Of a stretch of 64,000 nt of DNA, positions 35,841-43,539 are shown in pieces. Position 1 is the stretch's first letter. Each line of letters opens with the position of its first letter. Under the pieces are notes generated by a model that was not told where the DNA came from, did not search any database, and saw only the letters and a list, made by a program, of their open reading frames with translations. Origin of the DNA: an uncultured Ruminococcus sp. (lineage in GTDB: Bacteria > Bacillota > Clostridia > Lachnospirales > Lachnospiraceae); assembly GCA_904377845.1 (NCBI GenBank), contig CAJFGR010000007.1:1-64000 (forward strand), written 5' to 3'. The translations under genes were made by a program, and so were the position numbers.

Positions 35841-35914
35841 GGACATAAGGTTAAATGTAGCTTGTATTCCCCACTCTTGCTACTTATCTATACAGGGTTC
35901 GATTCCCTGCATGT
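35841..35914 (+). tRNA. tRNA-like domain inside the structured RNA (non-canonical core)
   Basis: GGACATA pairs with CATGTCC (one mismatch at the base) and the T arm CAGGG-TTCGATT-CCCTG is perfect, but the middle folds as GTAGC / GCTAC around a 17-base loop instead of D and anticodon arms. No anticodon can be assigned. Confidence 0.4.
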
Positions 35915-35967
35915 CCCTTCCCGTGAACTGCAATTACGGGAAACGTATTTTCATTATCACTCTATGG

Positions 35968-36051
35968 ATTCTGCGGAGGTTTCAATGGATGAAACGCTCA
36001 TCCGCACATGACGCGGGGTCAGAAATGGCAGGTTCGATTCCTGCACGCAGA
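35968..36051 (+). tRNA. second tRNA-like domain (non-canonical core)
   Basis: TCTGCGG pairs with ACGCAGA (mismatch at the base), D-like arm GTTTC-AATGGAT-GAAAC, T arm GCAGG-TTCGATT-CCTGC. A stem TCCGC/GCGGG has loop ACATGAC, which lacks U33. No anticodon can be assigned with confidence. Confidence 0.4.
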
Positions 36052-36235
36052 ATGCGGTGCATTGTTTTGAGACAGCACCCATTATCATTACGCCTTAGCT
36101 TTGGAATCCGTGCTGCTGGCCTATAAGGGTCAGAAAACGAATTCCGCGACTGATTGAAAACAGTCGGGAAGCGCTATGCCTATCGCTACGGGAATAGCGC
36201 AAAGAAACATTTTTTTCATTTTTTCCTCTTTTTTT

Positions 36236-36270
36236 GAGCACCTAATGCTTTTGGCATAGGTGCTCTTTAT
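36236..36270 (+). terminator. terminator of the RNA region
   Basis: GAGCACCTA pairs with TAGGTGCTC (inner TGC/GCA), followed by TTTATTTATT. Confidence 0.8.
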
Positions 36271-36636
36271 TTATTGATATACAAATATATGTGTATAGGT
36301 ATACGCATAAACATAAACGCAGGGATAGTTATATGCCTGAGCCTATTTATATGAATACACAAGAATGTCAGCATATACATATCTTTAAACATATACAGCA
36401 GAAGTTGGCGATATTGTGTGTATGTTTATACATATACACACAAGCACGAGTATAGATATGGTTATACGTATGCAAATGAATGCACATATTATCATTCGAA
36501 AGGTGAAACATGGATATGCATATGAATATGTGTATAAATACAATGATACAGCTAAATATGCGTTTGTGCATGGGTACGCAAATACCTGTAACCATGATGA
36601 TATGTGCATCTCATATTTTGTATTTTTTAAGAAAAA
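36270..36636. repeat. alternating purine-pyrimidine region, no gene
   Basis: About 370 bases dominated by TATAC, ATATG, TGTGTATG, ACATATAC and similar steps. Short ORFs on both strands here translate to Tyr/His/Ile/Met-rich low-complexity peptides without ribosome sites. Similar tracts recur at 37200-37320 and 42405-42445. Confidence 0.5.
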
Positions 36637-36667
36637 CCTGCCGATATAAAACCGGCAGGCATTTTTT
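36637..36667. terminator. bidirectional terminator
   Basis: CCTGCCG pairs with CGGCAGG; TTTTTT follows on + and TTTTTC on the other strand. It ends the minus-strand gene that follows. Confidence 0.8.
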
Positions 36668-36671
36668 ATGG

Positions 36672-37100
36672 CTAATAATCCATCCTTGTTACGAACTCAG
36701 TTCCAACCATCTTTTTAATTGCTTCTAACGCAAGTGTTTCCACGTCCAGATACTTAGTATCATTGCTAGTGATGATGAAAGCAGATCCGGTTACATACCT
36801 GAGATTCTCGTGTCCCGACTCCATGATGATTACGGCATCGTTTTCTGAGACACATTTTTGAAGTTCATCTGTGAAACGATCATATGAATCGTCATCGATT
36901 TCATCGTCCGACTCGTTTGGCAGCCCGGCAATTCCACCGTAACATCCGAAGGCATAAATTGGATTTCCATCCTGATCGGTTTCCTCCCAGAGCTCCACCT
37001 TATCTTCTGATCCTACGGTCCGATTCATCAGATCCATGAATGTACCCATGTCTTTGACGTGAAAATAGTTCGTCCTTACTACGCAATTATAGTTTGCCAT
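36672..37100 (-). CDS. hypothetical protein of mobile-element type
   Basis: 142 aa: MANYNCVVRTNYFHVKDMGT at the start, LWEETDQDGNPIYAFGCYGG, an acidic patch (ESDDEIDDDSYDRF) and VGTEFVTRMDY at the end. Proteins starting NYxCxVRTNYFxVKD are common on Lachnospiraceae mobile elements; function unknown. GGAGG precedes the ATG. Its last codons (GTEF) contain one copy of the GAACTSAGTTC motif. Confidence 0.7.
   Translation of the reverse strand: MANYNCVVRTNYFHVKDMGTFMDLMNRTVGSEDKVELWEETDQDGNPIYAFGCYGGIAGLPNESDDEIDDDSYDRFTDELQKCVSENDAVIIMESGHENLRYVTGSAFIITSNDTKYLDVETLALEAIKKMVGTEFVTRMDY
36693..36703. repeat. GAACTCAGTTC motif, copy 3
   Basis: In the 3' end of the minus-strand hypothetical gene. 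Confidence 0.8.
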
Positions 37101-37388
37101 AATTTCTACCTCCTGTTATTTAATTCATAATAAAAATGGATATGCAAAGTCATAAAAATTAAATCAGACTATTTTAAAAAATTTATGCAAAATTTTCAAT
37201 ATACAAATATATGCATAATTATATGTATGTGTATAAATACAATGCAACGCATACACAAAAACATGAGGAAGTGGAAATTTATGTGAATGCGTACATGGAT
37301 GACTATGTGTAATGCATTGTTCTTAAGTTACACAAAAACACCATATTCATAAACAGAATAAAATCATGAGTTAGAAGGAAATACAAAA

Positions 37389-37760
37389 ATGGCTGACAAA
37401 GACATCAAAATATATGTGTTAAATCTTGGGAAACTCGGTGTCCCTACAGAAATAATTGCAAGTGCAGTAGAAAAAGACAGCAAAACTATAGAAGAGTGGC
37501 TGTCTGCTGAAGGGATAGATCCAAACCATAAGAAAAATGAAATGCGAAAACGTCAGACGGAAGGGATCGCTGCCGCTAAGGCAAAAGGAGTTAGATTTGG
37601 TCGTCCGATAATTGCTCCCCCGGAAAACTTTGGCAATATTATCAAGGCATGGGAAGATAAAAAACTCAGTGCAACAGATGCAATGAAGTTATGCGGCATG
37701 AAAGAGGCTACTTTTTATCGAAGGGTCCGAGAATACAGGCTGGGTAAACAAGTAAATTGA
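37389..37760 (+). CDS. invertase-like DNA-binding protein without catalytic domain
   Basis: 123 aa. The C-terminal 70 residues ([19 protein letters not shown], then AWEDKKLSATDAMKLCGMKE, ATFYRRVREYR) closely match the DNA-binding end of the serine invertase encoded next to it ([19 protein letters not shown]). In place of the catalytic domain there is a 50-residue unrelated start (DIKIYVLNLGKLGVPTEIIA) that looks helix-turn-helix-like. AGAAGGAAA precedes the ATG. A protein able to occupy invertase sites without cutting could regulate inversion; this is inference. A TGCA-24 nt-CATAAT promoter candidate lies at 37186-37219. Confidence 0.7.
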   Translation: MADKDIKIYVLNLGKLGVPTEIIASAVEKDSKTIEEWLSAEGIDPNHKKNEMRKRQTEGIAAAKAKGVRFGRPIIAPPENFGNIIKAWEDKKLSATDAMKLCGMKEATFYRRVREYRLGKQVN

Positions 37761-38683
<923 letters not shown>

Positions 38684-38853
38684 ATACTTCCCTGAGTATT
38701 CATCTTTCATGAGGGGACACACGAAGAAGGTGTTTGGTGAAGAAATATAAAAATTATGAATACCATTTCCTGCATACAAATGCCGATATAAATGGTAAAG
38801 ATTTGGCAGTTATGCCAGAAAAGAATTTTGTAATATATATGGAGCAATTAAAA

Positions 38854-39147
38854 ATGGAAAAAGAAAACAAAAAATATCAAATCAGCCCGGACTTTATTCT
38901 AAGAGAAATAGCTGGGGAATACGTAATCGTTCCTGTGGGCGAAGATAATATTTTTTCAAATACGATGATGGCTCCAAACGACACTGCGGCATTTCTTTGG
39001 AAAGCTTTTGAACAACCCAGTACAGTAGAAGATGTCGTAATCAAAAGCTTACAGGAGTATGACGCGGCAGAGGATGTAATCCGTGAATCGATACAAAAAT
39101 TTATAAAGGAATGTTTAGAAAGTAAAATATTATTGGAGGTTGAATGA
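38854..39147 (+). CDS. PqqD-like RiPP recognition protein
   Basis: 97 aa from ATG 38854 (GGAG nine bases upstream). PqqD pattern: ISPDFILREIAGEYVIVPVG then APNDTAAFLWKAFEQPSTVE and EYDAAEDVIRESIQKF. Such proteins (RRE fold) bind the leader of a precursor peptide and present it to a radical SAM enzyme. A longer in-frame reading from 38734 exists but lacks a ribosome site. The stop overlaps the region of the next start. First gene behind the invertible promoter. Confidence 0.85.
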   Translation: MEKENKKYQISPDFILREIAGEYVIVPVGEDNIFSNTMMAPNDTAAFLWKAFEQPSTVEDVVIKSLQEYDAAEDVIRESIQKFIKECLESKILLEVE

Positions 39148-39148
39148 A

Positions 39149-39529
39149 ATGAAAAGCAGATGGGCAGAACCTAAGATCATGGTACAGAAATTTACACCAA
39201 ATGAATATGTAGCTGCATGCGGCAGTACAGTAGAAGGTAATTATCTTTTTAAATGTGATGCTCCGGCAGGAACGCTCTACTATTATACTTCTTCATGGGG
39301 ACATCAATACGCAGAAAGACTTGGATCCTATACCCCATGCGGTAGAACACATGAAACTTCAAGAGACAATGAGTTCCCAGACGGATTCGTTGATTATAAT
39401 CATAATGGTAAAGAAGATGAAGGTGAACATGTTATCGTTTGGCTTGAAAGAGGTTGGATGGGCTCGATTTATAATGCTCATGCAACAACAAATCTGGACA
39501 GAGATTCCTGGGAAGAGCAGATATCTTAA
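39149..39529 (+). CDS. putative RiPP precursor protein
   Basis: 126 aa from ATG 39149 (GGAGGT upstream). The start WAEPKIMVQKFTPNEYVAAC followed by KCDAPAGTLYYYTSSWGHQY resembles a family of gut-clostridial proteins encoded beside PqqD and radical SAM genes. It is long for a precursor; the C-terminal part is Gly/Asp/Trp-rich (ERGWMGSIYNAHATTNLD). Four Cys residues are present. The modification and the mature product are unknown. A hairpin terminator follows directly, which would raise precursor levels over the enzymes. Confidence 0.65.
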   Translation: MKSRWAEPKIMVQKFTPNEYVAACGSTVEGNYLFKCDAPAGTLYYYTSSWGHQYAERLGSYTPCGRTHETSRDNEFPDGFVDYNHNGKEDEGEHVIVWLERGWMGSIYNAHATTNLDRDSWEEQIS

Positions 39530-39542
39530 TTATTACATATAG

Positions 39543-39573
39543 AATAGACCGGATTATGTCCGGTCTATTTTAG
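39543..39573 (+). terminator. attenuating terminator between precursor and radical SAM gene
   Basis: AATAGACCGGA pairs with TCCGGTCTATT around five bases, followed by TTTTAG. Confidence 0.75.
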
Positions 39574-39587
39574 CATAAGGAGACAAG

Positions 39588-40697
39588 ATGCGAGTACAAT
39601 TAAACGATATGTCTTCCATTGAGAAAACGTTATTGGAACGGGCAAGAAAATTGAATATCCCAGCTAATGGCAGCTTGGAACTACTCCCCATCTGCAATAT
39701 GAACTGTGATATGTGCTATGTGCGATTAAGCAGAGAAGAAGTCCAGACTCACGGCGGATTACATACTACAGATGAATGGATTGAAATCGGAAAACAGATG
39801 AAAGATTCAGGGGTAATATTTCTTTTGCTCACAGGAGGAGAGCCTTTGCTATTCCCGGATTTCAAAAGGCTTTATTCAGAACTTCATAAAATGGGGTTCA
39901 TTATAACGATCAATACAAATGGTACGTTAATAGACGAAGAATGGATTCAATTTTTCAAAACAAATAAGCCTCGCAGGATAAACATTACGTTATATGGATC
40001 CGATGAAAAAGAATATGCGCAGCTTTGCCATTATCCAGAAGGATTCAACAAGACAATACATGCAATTAAACTTCTTCAAAATGCAGAAATCGATGTAAAA
40101 ATCAGCTGCAGCATTACAAAAACAAATCAAAGCAGTTTAGAAAAAATATTTCATATTGGAGATGAATTAGGAATCCTTGTTCATGTTTCATCGTATATGA
40201 AGCCAGTTGTACGCGAAAGAGAAAAGCCGTTTGCTGAACAGATAAGAACAATTCCTGAAGAAGCCGCCAGAATATCCATCGAAGCGATGAAAATGCAGTT
40301 TCCAAATGATATTTTTAATCAATATGTTTCTCAGGCTATTGATCGAGTAGAAAATCCGAACTTCCCACGGGGAAATGGACATCTCTCATGTATGGCAGGA
40401 AGTTGTTCCTTCACGATTAACTGGCAGGGCTTTATGCGGCCGTGCGTTGTATTGCCTGAGCCGTCTGTCTCTGTATTTGAAAAGAGCTTTGCTGAAGCCT
40501 GGAAAGAAGTTAGCGCAGGCACAGGAAAACTCAAGATCAGTGAAGAGTGTATTGCTTGTAAGTACAAGCCTATATGTAAAGTATGTGCAGCTGCATCTGT
40601 ATCTGAGACCGGCCGCTATGATGGTATACCTGAATATCTTTGCCGATATTCAAAAGCATATTATCAAATTTTAAAAGAAGAGGCTCAAAATGGATAA
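39588..40697 (+). CDS. radical SAM/SPASM peptide-modifying enzyme
   Basis: 369 aa. The SAM cluster motif is CNMNCDMC (CX3CX2C, about residue 34), followed by LLLTGGEPLLFPDF. The C-terminal SPASM Cys set is visible: CMAGSCSF, RPCVVLPEP, then CIACKYKPICKVC and YLCRYSK. Enzymes of this type cut or cross-link side chains in ribosomal peptides. It overlaps the HPrK-like gene by 8 bases and lies behind PqqD-like and precursor genes, so it presumably acts on that precursor. Confidence 0.9.
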   Translation: MRVQLNDMSSIEKTLLERARKLNIPANGSLELLPICNMNCDMCYVRLSREEVQTHGGLHTTDEWIEIGKQMKDSGVIFLLLTGGEPLLFPDFKRLYSELHKMGFIITINTNGTLIDEEWIQFFKTNKPRRINITLYGSDEKEYAQLCHYPEGFNKTIHAIKLLQNAEIDVKISCSITKTNQSSLEKIFHIGDELGILVHVSSYMKPVVREREKPFAEQIRTIPEEAARISIEAMKMQFPNDIFNQYVSQAIDRVENPNFPRGNGHLSCMAGSCSFTINWQGFMRPCVVLPEPSVSVFEKSFAEAWKEVSAGTGKLKISEECIACKYKPICKVCAAASVSETGRYDGIPEYLCRYSKAYYQILKEEAQNG

Positions 40698-41535
40698 ATG
40701 GTATCAAATTGGCCCCTTTAATTTTCGCATAAAATTTGAATCTGATATCTGCATTCCAGATCACTTTTCACAATTTCAGGTAACAGACCATTCCAAAACA
40801 GATTATACGTATTATTTTCAAGTTGTTGATAAACTGCCACAGCCTGAAGGAAAGATTATAGCGGACAGAAAGGATTTGAAAGTGTATGGCAATCAACTAA
40901 TGGAAAGTCGGCAAATCGGAATGAAAGGTCTGGAAACTTCGTATGCACTATATCGGGAAATATCAGATCAGGTTGCTGAAATATCCCTTTTCCGCAATGC
41001 AATAGAACGTATTAATTGTGATCCGGTATTTTCGGCTTTGTTCGCTTTAGAAAGACGGATGCAGCAATATAACAGCCTGATCCTCCATTGTGCTTATTTA
41101 GTATACAACCAGAAAGCGATTCTATTTTCGGCGCCTTCAGGAATAGGAAAGTCAACTCAGGCTGCATTGTGGGAACGGTACAGAGGCGCATATACAGTCA
41201 ATGGTGATAGGGCACTACTTCGCAAAATAGAAGGACAGTGGAATGCTTGTGGTTGGCCTGTATGCGGTTCATCTGGAATTTGTAAGATATCTGATACGCC
41301 TATCCGTGCGATTGTAATGTTAAAACAGGGCAAAAAGAATTCTATAAAACCTTTATCACCCGTTCAAGCGTTTACCCTACTTTTTGAGCAGATAACGATA
41401 AATAAGTGGAACAGAAATTTTGTACAAAATGTAATTGGCTGCATCGAAGATCTGGTCAAATACGTTTCTGTATATCAATTAACCTGCGATATATCAGAAG
41501 AAGCAGTGGTGTGTTTAGAAAAAGAAATCAGCTAG
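40690..41535 (+). CDS. HPr kinase-like P-loop protein of the RiPP cluster
   Basis: 281 aa. Walker A: LFSAPSGIGKSTQAALWERY; a NGDRALLRK segment follows where HPr kinase-like proteins carry a conserved Asp. The N-terminal 130 residues are a separate domain (FEIPD-like start DKWYQIGPFNFRIKFESDIC). HPrK-like proteins occur in several peptide clusters, where they may phosphorylate the product. Start overlaps the radical SAM gene. Its role here is inferred. Confidence 0.75.
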   Translation: MDKWYQIGPFNFRIKFESDICIPDHFSQFQVTDHSKTDYTYYFQVVDKLPQPEGKIIADRKDLKVYGNQLMESRQIGMKGLETSYALYREISDQVAEISLFRNAIERINCDPVFSALFALERRMQQYNSLILHCAYLVYNQKAILFSAPSGIGKSTQAALWERYRGAYTVNGDRALLRKIEGQWNACGWPVCGSSGICKISDTPIRAIVMLKQGKKNSIKPLSPVQAFTLLFEQITINKWNRNFVQNVIGCIEDLVKYVSVYQLTCDISEEAVVCLEKEIS

Positions 41536-41563
41536 TAAAGACCAACAGGAGAAGGAATAGCTT

Positions 41564-42397
41564 ATGAGATATAAAGACCTAACAGGCCTGAGGGTTGGAA
41601 AGTTAACAGTTTTAGAGGCTACTGACCAGCGGATCAGGAATGCAGTAGTCTGGCGTTGTAAATGCGACTGTGGCAACGAAATTCTAGTGGAAAGCCGCAG
41701 GTTAAAGCCCGGAGCAATATTTAGCTGCGGTTGTGAAAAGTCGCCATATGACGGAGTGAAGGATTTGACCGGGCTAAGATTTGGAAAGCTTACAGTTCTT
41801 GGTAAGTCCGGAAATAAAGCAAAAGATGGAAACCCTTTGTGGCTATGTCAGTGTGAGTGCGGCAATCAAATCGAAACTACAAAGCGAAGATTGGTCACCG
41901 GTAATACGAGCAGCTGCGGATGTGGGAAAAAGCCGCCCTTAAAGGATTGGATCGGGAAGCGGTTCGGGATGTTAACTGTTCTGTCCTATGTCCGCAAAGA
42001 AAATGGATTTCATATCTGGCACTGCAGATGTGACTGCGGAAATGAAGTTGATGTACGTCAGAATAATCTTCTCCATGGGTGGACGCAAAGCTGTGGGTGC
42101 CAGCGAGATCCTAAGAAAAACCTGCATTATGAAGACGGCACTTGTGTCGAGATGCTGAATCCAGATTTAATGTATAAAAGCAATACAAGTGGTGTGCGTG
42201 GTGTATATTACAGTAAAAAGAGGAATAAATGGATTGCGCAGATCATGTTTAAGCAGAAATGTTATTATCTTGGTGGGTATGACAAAAAAGATGAGGCTGC
42301 TGAAGCTCGCGCAGAAGCAGAAGAAAAAATATTCGGTAATTTCATTCAATGGTATTGTGAATCACATCCCCATTATTCTTTAAGACATTCAAAATAA
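41564..42397 (+). CDS. AP2-domain protein with three zinc-knuckle repeats
   Basis: 277 aa. Three repeats of the pattern LTGLRFGKLTVL...W-x-C-x-CDCGN...SCGC (about residues 4-55, 62-120, 125-185), each with four Cys, followed by a C-terminal AP2 domain (SGVRGVYYSKKRNKWIAQI, then YYLGGYDKKDEAAEAR). Such proteins are found in phages and mobile elements, often near homing endonucleases, and bind DNA. Function here is unknown; AGGAG precedes the ATG and the gene may share the RiPP transcript. Confidence 0.8.
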   Translation: MRYKDLTGLRVGKLTVLEATDQRIRNAVVWRCKCDCGNEILVESRRLKPGAIFSCGCEKSPYDGVKDLTGLRFGKLTVLGKSGNKAKDGNPLWLCQCECGNQIETTKRRLVTGNTSSCGCGKKPPLKDWIGKRFGMLTVLSYVRKENGFHIWHCRCDCGNEVDVRQNNLLHGWTQSCGCQRDPKKNLHYEDGTCVEMLNPDLMYKSNTSGVRGVYYSKKRNKWIAQIMFKQKCYYLGGYDKKDEAAEARAEAEEKIFGNFIQWYCESHPHYSLRHSK

Positions 42398-42460
42398 ATC
42401 ATAAATCATATGAGTATACATATGCGTATAATTATACGTATAATAACAATTTATCATTAA

Positions 42461-42489
42461 GCCTATCGTTAAGCGGTAGGCTTTTTTTC
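42461..42489 (+). terminator. rho-independent terminator
   Basis: AAGCCTA pairs with TAGGCTT around the CGTTAAGCGG loop, followed by TTTTTT. It separates the AP2 gene from promoter P3. Confidence 0.75.
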
Positions 42490-42506
42490 ATGCCTGCTAC
42501 CCAGTA

Positions 42507-42545
42507 TCTTTGCGAAAAAAGCTATTACATGAAAAACGATATAAT
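42507..42545 (+). promoter_or_regulatory. element promoter P3 (TCTTTGCG - 25 nt - TATAAT)
   Basis: TCTTTGCGAAAA, exactly 25 bases after TGCG a perfect TATAAT, 33 bases before the next start. Confidence 0.75.
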
Positions 42546-42577
42546 CAAATCAACAGAGATAATGTAAGGAGGAAAAA

Positions 42578-42796
42578 ATGGATAGTATAAAAGTAGCCAA
42601 AATATTATATGGGATGTCTCTTGGTCTGGATTATTCGGATGGATTAGAATTCGCAGACCAGGAAATTAAATTCATTGCCGAGGAATTGGATAATAGTGGA
42701 GATTCTTTACGTAATGTATTGGAAAATATCGCAGCATCAAACGCAGGTATGGAATCTTTTGTAGATGAACTGCTTAACAGAGAGAAAGAGGTATAA
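42578..42796 (+). CDS. hypothetical protein
   Basis: 72 aa, acidic: MDSIKVAKILYGMSLGLDYS, then EIKFIAEELDNSGDSLRNVL. Predicted helical, no family recognised. TAAGGAGG precedes the ATG and promoter P3 is immediately upstream, so the gene is expressed with the element's regulon. Confidence 0.6.
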   Translation: MDSIKVAKILYGMSLGLDYSDGLEFADQEIKFIAEELDNSGDSLRNVLENIAASNAGMESFVDELLNREKEV

Positions 42797-42847
42797 AAGT
42801 AAAGGAAGCACTAATTAATTTTTGGTAAAAGAAAAGGGGAAAGTGTA

Positions 42848-43204
42848 ATGAGAAAACAGGCAAAATCACCAGATGAACAGATCAAAACATTATGCGACAA
42901 TATCAAATCTGAAACACAGCATTGGATTGACATGAATGATCATGGCTGCTGGGATCCATCATGGCCAGATGGAACAAATATGAATCTCGTTAGGCGCCAC
43001 ATTGTTTGGTATAAAAGAAATATCATAGAGCTATGCATAGAATATAAGCGTCCATTACCTACAGAGTACTATAAGCCTACTCCTCCAATTGTCAGTGATT
43101 TTTATATGGCAGATCCTCAGCGCGCTGATAAGATGCTGGTCCGGCCTAGATTTGTCACATCGGTTAAAGCGGAATTTGACCAAAAGCAGCTGGCTTTTGC
43201 ATAA
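42848..43204 (+). CDS. hypothetical protein, phage-type
   Basis: 118 aa. SPDEQIKTLCDNIKSETQHW then GCWDPSWPDGTNMNLVRRH and IVWYKRNIIELCIEY; a similar NxVRxHIxYYKRxIxELC pattern is seen in phage-encoded proteins of gut clostridia, with no known function. Good ribosome site. Likely in one operon with the preceding gene. Confidence 0.65.
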   Translation: MRKQAKSPDEQIKTLCDNIKSETQHWIDMNDHGCWDPSWPDGTNMNLVRRHIVWYKRNIIELCIEYKRPLPTEYYKPTPPIVSDFYMADPQRADKMLVRPRFVTSVKAEFDQKQLAFA

Positions 43205-43215
43205 GGAGAAGAGGA

Positions 43216-43386
43216 ATGCTGATACTTCCAATCAAAAAGAAATGGTTTGATATGATCCTGTCCGGAGAGAAAAAAGAGGAATATCGGGAAATTAAACCAT
43301 ATTATACAACGAGACTCGTCAACTACCCGCCGCTTAGGCTAAAAGCCTTGAAGCGGGGGCTTGCCGTAAGGCATGTGAGTAGTTGA
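43216..43386 (+). pseudogene. ASCH-domain protein, interrupted by the IscB insertion
   Basis: MLILPIKKKWFDMILSGEKK then EEYREIKPYYTTRL is the conserved N-terminus of phage ASCH/DUF3850-like proteins (RNA-binding PUA-like fold). After TTRL the reading enters the IscB element's left end (VNYPPLRLKA...) and stops at 43384. The rest of the gene is not found after the insertion. AAGGAG precedes the ATG. It follows the previous gene by 11 bases. Confidence 0.7.
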
Positions 43387-43535
43387 GCAGGGACACGGAC
43401 GGCGGCGTGTGCACTTACGGGTTTTCCCAGCCCGTAACACTGCGGAGCCGCCGCCCAGTTTAGGGAAACTGTATTACCGCCGGAGCGCAGGCTTACCCCC
43501 TATGACCGCCCGGCAAACTACTGAAAGGAGGGCAT
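43325..43535 (+). ncRNA. putative omega RNA of IscB
   Basis: About 210 bases between the left end and iscB are GC-rich and strongly structured: TTACGGG / CCCGTAA, GCC-GTAA-GGC, and a long pairing of GGACGGCGGCG with the GCCGCCGCCC block. In IscB systems the guide RNA is encoded directly upstream of the nuclease and takes its guide from sequence outside the element's left end. Confidence 0.65.
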
Positions 43536-43539
43536 TACG

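Larger units (their letters stand above)
35233..36265 (+). ncRNA. candidate large structured RNA (ROOL/GOLLD-like setting)
   Basis: About 1 kb downstream of the tRNAs has no plausible gene yet is rich in complementary blocks (CGTGCCCGGACACG, GGCATACGCCATG, AATCCGATGACC/CATCGTC) and ends at a strong terminator. Large ornate RNAs of the GOLLD and ROOL classes are known from phages and mobile elements of Firmicutes, typically beside tRNAs and several hundred bases long. I cannot align it to either by eye; the class is inference from setting and length. Confidence 0.45.

Noticed and set aside
34119..36126. Several 70-100-aa ORFs in the tRNA/RNA region
   Set aside because: They run through tRNA genes and structured RNA and have no plausible starts.
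36368..36728. Overlapping ORFs of 72-77 aa on both strands
   Set aside because: Low-complexity products from purine-pyrimidine alternation, no ribosome sites.
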